Below are positions 1 through 12,146 of a DNA stretch of 64,000 nt, one piece after another; within the stretch, counting starts at the first letter, position 1; each line of letters opens with the position of its first letter. Both the position numbers and the translations under genes were made by a program. A model generated the notes under the pieces. The model did not search any database and was not told where the DNA came from. It saw only the letters and a program-made list of their open reading frames with translations. Origin of the DNA: Capitulum mitella (lineage: Eukaryota; Arthropoda; Thecostraca; Pollicipedomorpha; Pollicipedidae); NCBI GenBank assembly GCA_030062745.1, contig CP099843.1:4899001-4963000 (forward strand), given 5' to 3'.

Positions 1-202
1 ATGCACTAGACACGTGGAATTGTAGTTCACAAAACTATTTTGTTTGTCAAAGGCAGATTCTGGGCTTTTGTTTTGATCCGCATAGCGATGCACCAGACGT
101 TCCTTCGACGACAAGCGTTTAACCTGCATATTTCACGACGGCCATCTGAATATTTACGTCAGGTCGTCGGCATGCCGTGTGACGTGATGCTCTGCGTTCC
201 AG

Positions 203-3200
203 ACGAAGAACGACTTTTTGAGCGGCGTCCTGATAGCGAGAGGCCTGTCAGGATTCCACACGGCCGGTTACGGGGAGGCGCTGAGCCGCGACACCCGGGT
301 CTGGTCGTGGAAAAACTCCAGCAAGGAGTTCTTGTTCAGCAACTGGAGCCCAAGTGAGTGTCACGACCGCGCCGAAGGCTGTCTCGTACGCGCTGTCGAA
401 GGCCGACTTGTCGGAGTCCGGGCAGGGCAAGTGGTGATCTCAGTGCGAGATTCGACTCACCTTGAAATTACAGACGAGCGTTCTCACGAGATTAAATCGG
501 ACAAGTTTCAGTGCAGGCGCCGCATGTTTTCCTGTGCTGTCAGCATCGCGGATCAAAGAAATCATCAGACCAGGCTGCACATCGAGCTTTAGAAGAAATT
601 CGCGGCGAGCTTTTTGCTCGCCGCGAATGGCAGATGGCAAACGTGCCTCAGATCCTTCAACAACTTGACGTCGCGCGCATGTCTATTGTACTGGAAGAAA
701 CCTAATAGAACCCTCGATATACCTTCTACGAATGTGATCGCGGCCAATTCCTTGCCCGAAAACATGAAACCGTGGAGGATGTGGCTGCCTTTTCATGATG
801 AAAGCCTGCGACGGGTATTCAAAAGCCCTGGAGTCTCAAACATTTACTTGCTCTTTCCTATGGAAATAACTCATCATCGAAGGAAAAACAATGCTTAGTA
901 TTCGTCTTTGTTGTAAAACTATCCGGGCATCTGGCATGCATTTGTACAGATTCTGACTAAAAATAGTTAAGAAATAACGCCGGCGGGTATAGCGGTGGCC
1001 ATTGCCTTCCCGTGAAACTGGCTGCCCACCGCGCGTGCCTCCGTTTGCAGCCGGCGTCCGCGCGGCCGCCTCCGAGAGTAGCTCATTCGAGCCCCGCTGC
1101 CTGACGCTGCGGCCGTCGGAGGCCGGCGACGGCTCCCGGTACGCCTTCTGGGAGTCGAGCGAGTGCGGCTCCCGGCTGGAATACGTCTGCCAGTCGTTCA
1201 AGCCCTGGACAGGTGAGTGGCGGCCGGCGAGGGAAGGCGCTGGTCTGCCTGTCGAGTGGGCGTCGCTGGAATGACTGCAGAGCCTTTCTAACCAGGCGTG
1301 AAAGAATGCTCCGAAGAAGCCACGTGGGCTTATTAGGGTACAACTGCATGCATGGGATGCGAGTGTCTCATTCACACCGGCGACCGCTCCGCGACTGTCT
1401 AAGGAAAAGAAAGCGGCAACGCCTGCGTCAGAGCTTCGGAGTAGCGGAAATCAAGACCGTTTCCCGGTGACTTCTTGCCTAATCCTATTTAAGAAGCGAC
1501 GAAATGCCATGGTAGAGCAGATGCATTTGTCATGCCGGTAAATCGCCAGCGGAGGAATTGCCGTTCCGCCAAGCAAAAAGAAATGCTTGGCGCTACGGCA
1601 GTTTTTAGAATTCAGGAAACCACTGCGAGATTAAGGAACTCAGGAATCTGGCTGATACATGCCTTTCGTTACAGATAACACGCTAAGCATCACTGTTTGT
1701 CTTAGTCGCCAGAAATTTAGCAAGCCGATGGCTTTGGTTAGCTCCACTAATGTTAATCGGTGAACATAACCGACGGGCTGCCAAGGTAATCTAAAACTAC
1801 CACAACGGAATCTTTCATGGCCACGATGTCCAGATGTCTGAAATTTCATTAACGAGCGACGTAATCTTCGACGATTTTCTGCCGACAGTGGTTGTCGGAA
1901 AATGATTAAAATCGTATCGCCCGCCTGACTGATGGAGCCAGGCCACTCTGAACGCGCTCGGCCAGCCAGTTTGATGAACTCTGGCTCAGTGGGAATGTTG
2001 GAAGGCTCTCTTCGCCATCCAACGTGCTTTGTGGAAAAAAGGGACTCGCTTCCACGGAAACATTCCTCACCAAGGCCTTTATGAGCGTCCGTCCTGTTTC
2101 CAGACGGATACCATGTTTGTCGTCCCATTGACTGTCGGATTTTAAGTGTGGAAAGTAAATTTACTCAGTTCTTGGCTATTTAGCGGGGCCTCGCCACCGT
2201 TTACTAAGACAAGGTCGCATTGCTTTGGGGTGACGTCCTTGGTGATAGGGACGGAAGGCGCCGCCGGATGCTAAATGACCATCAGGCGTCACAGAGCGTT
2301 AGATGACGTCTGTAAGCCGGTCTCAGTTTTTTTCTGAAACGGGTTCTTTAGCCCTTCACTAGATTTTGACACTAAATTCTTCAGCCCTTCCGTTCTGTCT
2401 TCAGGAACAGAATGCTTGTACCCAGTGAAAACCAAAATACCACTGAGCTGTAACTGAGCCTTCGCTTCCAACTGAAACCTTGGAGCAGTGGCCTTGAATT
2501 AGAGAAGAATCTGGAGCGCGAGTCTCCTGCCTGGGCGTGAACTCCCGCCGACGCCAGCAGCACAGTCGGTACCACTAGTTCCCATTCCCGCCGCCAGAGT
2601 GTGTGTCCGGCAACGGCGCCACGTACTCGGGGAACGCCAGCACGGCCGAGTCGGACAAGCCGTGCCTGCCGTGGTCGTCGGTGTCGCGCTACCCGGGCCT
2701 GAGCAGCCCCACGCTCAAGGAGAACTACTGCCGCAACCCGGACGGCGACGAGCGGCCCTGGTGCTTCACCAGCGCCGACCAGTTCGAGTTCTGCGACATC
2801 CCGGCCTGCCCGCCCTTCCTGCCGCGCCCAGGTGACTGGTGGTCGGGCGACTGGCGGGAGGACGGTCTGCAGTGTTCGCTCGCGTGACGCCAGGCTCGGG
2901 GGCATCGCTTCTGGATCGCCCGTCTCACTGTGCCACTGTGCTGGGGTAACAGCTGGACCACGGGAAGGAATGGTTGGGTTCCCGACTTAGAAAAATGATC
3001 CTTCGAAGAGTCTTGTTAGTTTCAGGTGGATTCGTACTTGGCCTTATGGATGATTTTTTTCCATTTTAAGTTTTACGGCTCATTATCTTTTCTGCGCGCT
3101 TCTCCCTTTCCCGGGATCCCTATTCCCCTTTCAGTTCAGCACGAAAAGAACGTCACATCTTCATGGTTCTTTCCACGCGTTTTCCAGACTCCAAGAGGCG

Positions 3201-6200
3201 AGCGCTCTGCAGCGACAACAGCTTCCGTTGCGGAGCAGACGATTGTGTCCCTAACGAGTACGTCTGCGACGGTGACGACGACTGCGGTAACGGCCGCGAT
3301 GAGGCTGTCTGCGACGCCCTGGCGGCCAATTACCAGGTCAGTGCTCCGGAACAAACCGGCGGACAGACTGACGGACGTTTGCTACAATTTATGGGGGCGT
3401 TCGTGTTCTTTGGTATTTGTGGCCGAGCTACCCATAGTTCGTGGCGAGTGGAAGAACACACCAGTCTTTTATGCTCAGCCGGTTTTGACGCTGCTTTTTG
3501 GGTTCATTCTAGTTATTTGTCCTTCTGACAGTCTTGTAAAAGGTTTGAATGCGCTCAGCTTAGCACCGGTGTCAATATGCTTGCCAAAAAAACTGGTTTG
3601 CAATTGCGAACATCGGTTTCGGGCAGCGACTACATAAACACCTATTCCTTGTGTTGCAGGCCTTTCCCAACAATGACCTGCGCGTGATTGGCGACTTCAG
3701 CGGCCTGGTGCGCTACACGGCGCGCACGCTACGCAACTGCCAGTACCTCTGCCTGCTGGACGCCGCCTGCCGCATGTTCGTCTACTTCGAGGACGAGAGC
3801 CTGTGCATATCGACGGCCACGCCGCTGGGCGCGGCCTGGCCGACCCGCGCGCCCGGCCACAGTCTCTACGTGGTGCTGACGCGCTACGAGCCGTGCGCCG
3901 GCCACCGCTGCGACAGCTTCCAGTGCCTCAACAAGACGACGGCGCGCTGCGACGGCGTCACCGACTGCGACGACCTCTCGGACGAGAGCGGTTGCAGCGA
4001 CGACTACGGCTTCCGGCTGCGGCTGGTAGATGGCGCCAGCGGCGGCGCGGGCCGCCTCGAGGCGCGCATCCGCGGCCGCTGGGGGCCCGTCTGCGACGAC
4101 CTGTTCGACATCGACTCGGCGCACATCGCGTGCCGCGAGCTCGGCTTCCGGCGCGCCAAGCGGTTCTTCCTGAACGGCCGGCGGTACCCGGCCGCGGGGG
4201 AGTACGACTACGCGCTGAACGGCGCGCTCTGCGCGGGCAACGAGACGTCGCTATCTCAGTGTACCCTGCTGCAGACGCCCGGCCGCTGCGTGCGCGGCGA
4301 GACAGTCGGCCTCCAGTGCACGGACGAGCCGTCGCTGTGCTCGTCCACGGTCAGCTCGTTCCAGTGCCCGGACGGCTCCGGCTGCGTGACGCAGCAGTAC
4401 ATGTGCAGGTGAGCGGCGCCGGCTGCCCGGGACTGAAGGCTGCGGGTGGCGGCGGCCGCCGGCGGCAACGTGGACGAAGGCTGAGAGGCTAAAGTACGTT
4501 GATTCGTGGTTAGATCGGTCAGATGTCCGTTGTTCTGCTGCGTGTTTCAGTCGCATTGGTACTTTGTTGGTTGTCATGTATGCAGCAATGCCCATGCGGT
4601 TTTCGACCATAGGGTAGGTAAATTTATCGTCTTTGCCGATTTATCGGTTGCGAAGAAGGCATTCGCAACTACGAGCCACCAAAAGCTAGTTTACGTTGTC
4701 ATATGTAAGAGTCTTTTTTACTCAGCCCATTCAGTAACTGTTAGGCTGTACCGTAGTTTCCACTGCTTACGCTAGTTTGCGCAATTTAAACGGCCAGCCT
4801 CCTGGCTAACATCCTTGTATTTCCTTTTGTCACAGCAATGTTACCTCGTGCTTGGGAATTTAATTCATTGCAGCACTGGGACATAGGGCAGTGAGAACAG
4901 CTGCCTTTCGTGCTAAAACAATCTTAACCCGCGCACGACCGTCGGTCCGTTTCGAACATGGGCGACTGGGGGGGGGGGCAGTTGGCCGCCCCTCTAACTC
5001 ACGAACGGTTGGTCGCACGATAAAAATGAGCACACCGTTGGAAAGCTTGTGACGAGTAGAGCTCGGAACTGATGTCATTTTTTAGTTTTAAATAATATGT
5101 AAGCAATTTACGCCCTATATATTTTTTCTCATAGCCGACTGCATGAGAAATGGCCTGAATCTCAAGGGCTGTGACTAAAAACGCATCGGTAAAGGCACCA
5201 GCGCACCAGTAAACGTCCGCGGATGCCGATACACGTCCAATTTCCAAGATCTGTTCAATATATACGCCGAAACGTTCAGTTAAAGACACGGCATTTCTTG
5301 CGGCAGCTGTAGGCGTGCGCTGCTGCGGTATGCGGTCACAAACTGACGGGAACTAATTTTAGCGTTCCTTTGTTTTCGCGAAAAAGGACGATTTATGTAT
5401 ATTTTATTGATCTTAGTGGTTCCTGTGATGGTTTTTCATGCTTAAATTTTGGAAAAATTCATTAGTGACCAATCTACACTGCTGGCGGAGCTTTATTCGC
5501 GAATACCTGTTTATTTCCAAAATACGCATTTTTAAACTTTTGAGATTCCTGGTATTACTTACGTCTGTGCAAGTCAGTTCTGCTATTTTCTACCCATTCT
5601 GAGTAATTCATCGCCGATTTTGACGGTGGTACATTTTGGCTCACTACAGTTATTCGTGACCTGACCTCAGGTCAATGGCTGGAAGTCATTGATACTTTGC
5701 CCAATGACGGCAATTAGATGTCTGCTTCACTCCCACACTAGAAATGTTATGAAATATTCCGTCAATTTCCGAAAAAACGATGGGCTGGACCTTAGGTCAA
5801 TGGCCCGGAAAATTCCGAAAAATCAGAGATAGCAGATTTGTTGCATCTATCACGTTCACTAATCCCTGAAAGCATTATTGAAATATCTTGTTTTGCGAAA
5901 AAGTTACAGGGCGCTAAACTTTTTTTGACATAGGTCTGTTTGACCTGACCTGAGGTCAGAATTTTGACACGAGATGTAAAATTGATGAAGCAAAAGGTAC
6001 ACAAAGTTTCGTGACTCTGTGTTTGTTCGTTCTCTCGCAATCCCAGAAAAACCTCAGGGGGGCCAGTCAACTTCCCCCCAGTCGGAGACGGGTTAACGAT
6101 ACATATTGGCATTGACTGAAGCATGTAATAAGTTTCGGCATGCTTGTTCGTCGGTCTCAAAAACAAGCTATAAGTCGTGCAGCCGAAGTGCTGGCCATTG

Positions 6201-9200
6201 CGCCGCTAACGACTCGTCGCCGCCGTAGCGGGCAGAATTCGTGCGACGACGGCAGCGACGAGAACGACGACGTGTGCGAGCTGCCCCAGTACCGGCTGGA
6301 AGGGGAGGACGACGGCGGGGCGCGCTTCCTGCACGTCAAGCCGCGCCGCCGGTTCTTCCGCAACGTCACCGCCTACGGCTTCAACTCGCAGGAGGCTGAC
6401 GTGAGGCGGGCCGTGGCGAACGCCGGCTGGTGGAGACCGCTTTAGCGGAACTGTGCGATTGGCGTCAGTCATTGTCGCTTATTGAACAAAACCTTTTGAT
6501 GGCAAACGCCCGTGATAATGCAATAATCCGTTCGAAAATGTAAACGAATGAATGTCAACCCGGTGTCCATGCACGTGTTGTAAGGCATTTGCTCAACTTA
6601 AACAAGTTATTTTTTCTTTCCTATAACGTGCCATCTGTCCCATGTCCACCCGGTCCAGTATTCAGCCAGCCTGTTCCCGGGCGGCCCGCTGACCGTCCCC
6701 CCCCCCGCCCCGCCGACAGTACGTCTGCGGCCAGCTGGGCCTGGGCCAGCATGGCGTGCCGTTCGAGGGCCCGGCCGTGCCCGACAGCGTGCAGATGGCC
6801 GTGCTGACGTGCTCGCCGCCGGCCGGCTGCCGCGTGGAGGCGCAGAACTCGCTGCTGCCGCGGCGCGCCACGCGGCTGCTTTGTCTGGCCGAGCGGCCGC
6901 CGCCGGCCGAGGTGCGGCTGCGCGGCGGCCCGGACCGGCGCCGCGGCCTGCTCGAGGTGCGGCCGCCGCGCGGCGACTGGGGCCGCGTCTGCTCGCTCTC
7001 CTTCAACGTCCAGCAGGCGGCGGTGAGTCGCCGCCCGGGGACGGCGGCTGGCCGTGGCGCGGGACGGGTGGTCTGCAAGGTGGTGGCAGCGGGAGGTGGA
7101 ACACGATGGTGCCAGCAGACTGCAGTGACAGTCGCAGTCATGCATGTAGCTGAAATGTTTTCATGTCGTCGTTTTACTGTTTCTTATAGTTTTTAACATT
7201 GGCTGATTACTGGTAGAGAATATAACATATCCGTTTTATATGTTCCCGTTTGTTATGTTATAGGTAATGGGTTGTGTTGCCGTGTTTAGAAACCTCGCGT
7301 TTTCGTGGGCTAATTTGACGGTTTCACTAATTTAGTGCAGCCCCGACCCGGACTCACCGCAGTTGTCAGCGTGGTCCCTCAGCACAGCGCGATAGTTAGA
7401 ACTTCCGGCCCTGTCACAGGTTGTCTGTCGTCAACTGGGCTTCACCGGGGAGGCCGACTTCGAGGTGCGGCCGCGCCAGCCGACGGCCCGTGCCTCTCTG
7501 AAGGCCATGGACTGTCTGGGAGACGAGGCGACGATATCCGACTGTGTGCTGCCGGCCTGGATCAACGAAACTGGTGTTCAGGTGAACCTGCAGCTTTGTT
7601 GCGTTTTGCGCTGGGTAACACGCCCCGGATGATGGGTCAATATGACCTGGGGTTTTTCCGGAACACGTCCCAAATATTCCGGTGCAGCAACACAAAATGT
7701 GGCACAGTTCTACAAAACTGGACTGCGGGTCGTTTGCTGTTAAAAAATATCAGTCTTTCAGGAACACCAAGTTAGAGCGTGTCAAACTCAGGTCATGGTT
7801 TTCAGAAATGGTCATTTTAAAGGAAAACTTCAAACAGCTGCCACGATTATAGCTTTAAAGACCGTGTTTCAAACCTTTTGAGCCTGCACAGAGAATCGAC
7901 TGAAAGAAATAGAGAAATAGTTTGGTTGATCTGAGGTCACTTCATGAAGTCAGATCAAGGTCAGAGTGCAAATATTATTTCCAAACATAAACCTTCTGTT
8001 TGCAGCATCTCAAGCAAAAATCTCAATATATATAAAATTCCATTTCAAATTCTACCGGTTTACTAAGCTTAAGGTCGATATCAGGTCAAGTCACGAAGAG
8101 ACGACCAAAAATGTGCTCGCGAATACCCGTTTTCTGTAGATGCCAAACAATGGAACGCCACCGATTTGTTGTTCAACGCCCAATTCAAGGCCAAAATGGT
8201 ACAAAACGGTGTTAGGGGTGAGTTCACCCACATTCCGATGTTTTTGGTGTCTTCTACGTCATCTCAGGTCAGTGATCTGAGATGAACTTTGTTGACCTTG
8301 GTACACCCATTTTTGCAAAAGTTTGCTTTCTGGAGTGTTTTGACGCTGATTTCAAATCCAGCGCGCAAAATTGTCAACATTTGCTACATGGTGGTGTAAA
8401 CAGGTGTCAAAAGGAAATGGATTAGAAAGGTTTTGTCTTCGATCTAGCATTTCGTGTCCGCTCACTATTCTGACGAGGCTGGAGGGCGCAGTGAGATTTT
8501 TATTTACTATTGCTAAATACTTTAGTGGTAAAACTGTATCGGATGGCGGTAGTTGGTTGTGTGGAGCACGTTTTCGCGATTTTCATTTCTTTCGAGGCCA
8601 CTTTAGGCCAGTGGCCTAGGTTGATCTAGGTTGACCTCAGATGATCTTGCGTGGCCTTAGTGGCCAGAACTTAGAATCATAAAGTATTTTTGGGTGCCAG
8701 ATTCGTGTTTATGTCTGTCTAGATTCTAGATGTCTAGGTGTCTAGATTCAGTGCCAGAATGTATCCGATATACCACAAAACAAGATATATGACACTTCTG
8801 AAATTTTAGCCATAGGGCTTAAATTGTCCTGAAGCACTAATCTGAGCATGAGAACTGACCCAGGCATTTCAAATTATGTACCATGTGTTGCAATTCTGTG
8901 TGGCCTACAAAAAATGGTTCATACACGTTCTTGGCGTGACGAACGGTTTTCGCGGTGTAAGCGCAAGTATAGCGAGCCGCGCCAAATTTGACCCTCTTTG
9001 ACTTCGTCTGACCTTGAAGGTCACGCTCTAGAAACATCAAGTTTTTACGCAAGAGGGCTCCTTTAGGGTCGCATCTACGCAGTAACTTTGGTAGATCTAG
9101 CCTCGTCAGTTTACGAGATCTTAGGGGGATTCAAATTGATCCCCCACCCGATCTCGTTATGTTTGGCAGGACACCCGTGCGAGTGTTAAGAACGATGGTC

Positions 9201-10358
9201 AGTTGAATGACGTGGATCACTTCCGTTCACTGATCCTTTGCAAATGATCGCAAGGAACGACGGCAAAGGCCTAAGAAAGATGTTCGCTGTTCATGGTGGT
9301 CAATGGCATGTCAATGGCAGCCTTTCCCAGCGTCACTCCCTGTTACGACGTGAAGACCCCACTAAGTAATCCAAACCTTGCTTTTTCACCGATACCGATT
9401 ATCTCAGATTACGCTCCCATCGCATCTTCAGTGATCCCGCTCTCCGACCGCCGGCAGGCCTGCAACGGCAGCGACGAGGTGTACGTGACACTGCGAGGCG
9501 GCCCCGCGAGCGTCGACGCCGCTGCAGGTGACGCCGTCGTGCGCCGGCGACGCCGCCGACCTGAGCCGCATCCTGGGCGGCAGCTCGGGCCGCATCGAGG
9601 ACCACCCGTGGTACGCGCACCTGGACGCCGCCGAGCTGGGCGAGCGCAAGCTCAAGTGCGGCGCCACGGTCGTGTCGGCGCGCTTCGTGCTGACGGCCGG
9701 CCACTGCCTGTACCGCACCGACGTCGACACGGACCTGGCCGGCGGCGAGCTGCTCTTTTCGCGGCGGCTGTTCGCGCTGGCCGACCTGTCCGTGGTGGTC
9801 GGCGACTCCGGCTCGGCGGTCATCGACCCGCACCAGCAGCGGCTGGGCGTGCGGCGCGCTTTCCGCCACCCGGGCCACCGCGCCATCAACGTCTACCACA
9901 ACGACATCGCGCTGCTCGAGCTGGACGGCCGCGTGGCGTTCTCGGCCGGCGTGCGGCCGGCCTGCCTGCCGCCGCCGGACGCGCGCTACGCCTCCGACCT
10001 GGCCTGCTCGGTGGCCGGCCTCGGCAAGCTGGCGCCGGGCCTGTTCGGCGCGCTGCCCGAGCAGCTGCAGGTCGGCAAGGTGGCGTTCTTCACGCGTCGC
10101 CAGTGCGAGCGGTTCTACGGCCGGCGCAACATTACGCTCGGCATGGTGTGCGCCGGCGACGACCGCTTCGAGGTGGACACCTGCGATGGCGACTCGGGCG
10201 GGCCGCTTGTCTGCGACCTGGGCGGGGTCAACGTCATCATGGGCATCACCAGCTGGGGGCAGGGCTGCGGCAAAAATGATTTCCCCGGCGTGTACACTCG
10301 GGTGGCCGCCTACGTGCAGTGGATTCACGACGTCGTCAGCTCGAGCAGAGACAGCTGA
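203..10358 (+). CDS. Neurotrypsin/Tequila-like mosaic serine protease, 5' partial
   Basis: Exons: 203-353, 1051-1212, 2598-2831, 3188-3336, 3660-4408, 6229-6400, 6720-7022, 7420-7581, 9458-9478 (or to 9484), 9528-10358. Every junction has GT/AG ends and matching phase; the sum is 978 codons including stop. Domains in order: C-type lectin (second half, split over two exons, NWSP then ECGSRLEYVC), kringle (NYCRNPDGD, RPWC), LDLa (CDGDDDCGNGRDE), PAN/apple, LDLa (DCDDLSDESGC), SRCR (RGRWGPVCDD, HIACRELGF), LDLa split by an intron (SCDDGSDENDD), a degenerate SRCR, a third SRCR (VVCRQLGF), then trypsin. The protease has the activation site R-ILGG, His in LTAGHC, Asp in NDIALL, Ser in CDGDSGGP and an Asp six residues before the Ser, so it should cleave after Arg/Lys. 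Expected to be secreted and activated by cleavage. Kringle plus SRCRs plus trypsin resembles vertebrate neurotrypsin; LDLa/SRCR alternation resembles insect Tequila. The signal peptide and lectin start lie left of the window. Confidence 0.88.
9528..10358 (+). other. Trypsin catalytic domain exon (S1 peptidase)
   Basis: Single exon carrying the whole protease domain of the gene above. A short Cys-containing linker (VTPSC) precedes the activation cleavage after Arg (SRILGG) and probably forms the disulfide that keeps the chains joined. All three catalytic residues and the Asp of the trypsin specificity pocket are present, with GQGC and GVYTRV near the end, so the enzyme looks active. The upstream part of this frame has a stop at 9486-9488, which forces an acceptor at 9526-9527. 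Confidence 0.9.
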
Positions 10359-11320
10359 TGTAGCCCCGCCGCGTAGTGGTTAACTGTGGCGGGAGCTAGA
10401 GCGTGGGGCTTTCGAAACGTGGTGGAAGGCTGGATCGTGACGCGAGGTGAAGGAGGGGTGTGAAGCGGCTTACAAAACAGTGATTCCGGATTATGAGACC
10501 GTTCTGTGCAAGTCATCTACTTCAAGCCCATAGTTACCAATAGGAGACATTTTTTGCGTGAATGATGCATTTCCATATATGAATTCCAGAGCATGATTAG
10601 ATGCCGTTAAAGCTTGTTTGGAAACACAGGCATACATTTTGGATCGAGAACAGACAACCCAGTGACAACGCAGGCAGATAAATGAAGCTAGGTTGTAGGT
10701 CGACGAGCTGCTTTTGAGCTTTCACTGGATTGCGTTTCATCATGAAACCCACTCTGTGATGTGTGCCACGACTTTGACTTCGTATGGAGCCAGAGAAATT
10801 CACTGAGCATTCGTTTTTGCGTAAGGTAGTGTGCCAAAGTCGGGATAATGGCCGATTGTCCGCGATGCGAAAGGTTTTAGAGTTTGCGTGTCCGAATGTC
10901 AGCTTAGTTTGAGACGGACAAACGGGCAGGAAGCCATAATTATGTGGGTGTAGGATGTACTTTATTTAGTATTCGGAGCACGAAATTGACTTTATTTAAG
11001 CGTGCAACCTGCGCTGCATGTGTAGACTGTGTAGTGATGTGGCATGCAAGGAAATGGGGTACGTGACCTCTGTTTAGTTTACGTGAGGGTATGCAATACA
11101 CACTCAAAAACTACACGCAACCGTGTTCAGGGTACCTTCAGGTGGGTTCCATTGCACTTCGTCTAATGGGAGTAATGTACTTACTCAGTGGCACATCGCA
11201 AGACGCTATTCTGTCAGCTTACCTTAACGATCACGCTTGTGTCACTGACATCATTGCCGAAGATAATGACGTCAGCACGAAACGTAAAATTGGACGTTAC
11301 GCATCAGACTAACGAAAATT

Positions 11321-11367
<47 letters not shown>

Positions 11368-11480
11368 CGGGGAACGGATCCTTAAGACAATGCCATAAGC
11401 TAAGATTATTATCCCTTTTTTGTTAACAAATGGTTGAATTTTCTCAACTTGAATAGTATAAACGTATGGTGTTTTTCTCT
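10359..11480. other. Intergenic region downstream of the protease gene
   Basis: No gene seen. It should hold the 3' UTR of the protease, but I see no canonical AATAAA in the first several hundred bases (only ATAAAT near 10678). A TA microsatellite lies at the right side. Confidence 0.5.
11323..11365. repeat. (TA)n microsatellite
   Basis: About 43 bases of uninterrupted TA dinucleotides. Confidence 0.95.
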
Positions 11481-11482
11481 CC

Positions 11483-11751
11483 GTACTGGAGCTGTCAGGA
11501 CAGCGCTTTGTCACGTTGCAGTTAGATGATATTGTTCATCTGAGGTAAGCACGGAAAAGTCAACCCTGGGGGGAATCGAACATCCGGCGTTTTGCAATCT
11601 CGGTAATGTATGCAACTGGTCCTTGCTGCAGTTGCAAGAGGTGGGGTGTTCGGTTCCCCGTAGGAGCAAATTTTCCGCGCTTACCTCAGATGAACAATAT
11701 CATCTACCTGCAACGTGACAGCTAAAGCGCTGTCCTCACAGCTAGGGTACG
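11483..11751. mobile_element. Foldback element (MITE-like), about 270 bp
   Basis: Arms of roughly 70-80 bp are inverted copies: AGCTGTCAGGACAGCGCTTT and TTCATCTGAGGTAAGC on the left return as reverse complements on the right (GCTTACCTCAGATGAA, AAAGCGCTGTCCTCACAGCT). The loop of about 110 bp includes a GGGGTGTTCGGTTCCCC stem. No coding capacity. Consistent with a non-autonomous inverted-repeat element; family not recognised. Confidence 0.75.
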
Positions 11752-12146
11752 AAGAGCAAGGCATCAGATGCATCCAATGTGTTTATCAAACAAATACTAT
11801 TTTTTCATGCTAGAGCAAATTATGCCCGCGCCCAATAGGATTCGTCCCAAGTGGATTCGTCATTAAACTGGACTGAACGATGCGATACGCTCCTGCTTTT
11901 ATGTTCCATTTTGTTGTTTTGTTCGACTAAGGAACAGACAAGCGGTTCAAAAGCGACAACATCTGTATTCCTTCACCCTTCAAACCAGTCACAAAAACTC
12001 GGCCACGCTCCGGCAGCCTACATGGCACAGGCTTAAATACACGCGCCGCTCTCGCCGGAGTCAGCGACAGGGCCACAAACGCTCCTGCGCCATCAGTCGC
12101 TCCGACCGACCGGCCGCAGTCGCGGCCGACTTAGGGCGCGACAGAC
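11752..12146. other. Intergenic region 3' of the cuticle gene
   Basis: No gene seen. A TATTTAAG box on the minus strand near 12033-12040 matches the box in front of the cuticle gene, but no signal-peptide exon follows it, so it is not called as a promoter. Confidence 0.35.

Noticed and set aside
9293-10279. 328-codon plus-strand ORF, rich in Arg/Ala
   Set aside because: It is in a different frame across the trypsin exon and reflects GC-rich codon positions; the frame with the catalytic triad is the real one.
9399-10328. 309-codon minus-strand ORF
   Set aside because: Antisense shadow of the trypsin domain exon caused by high GC in third positions.
12032-12040. TATA box for a second minus-strand cuticle gene
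   Set aside because: No ATG with a signal-peptide exon follows within a reasonable distance.
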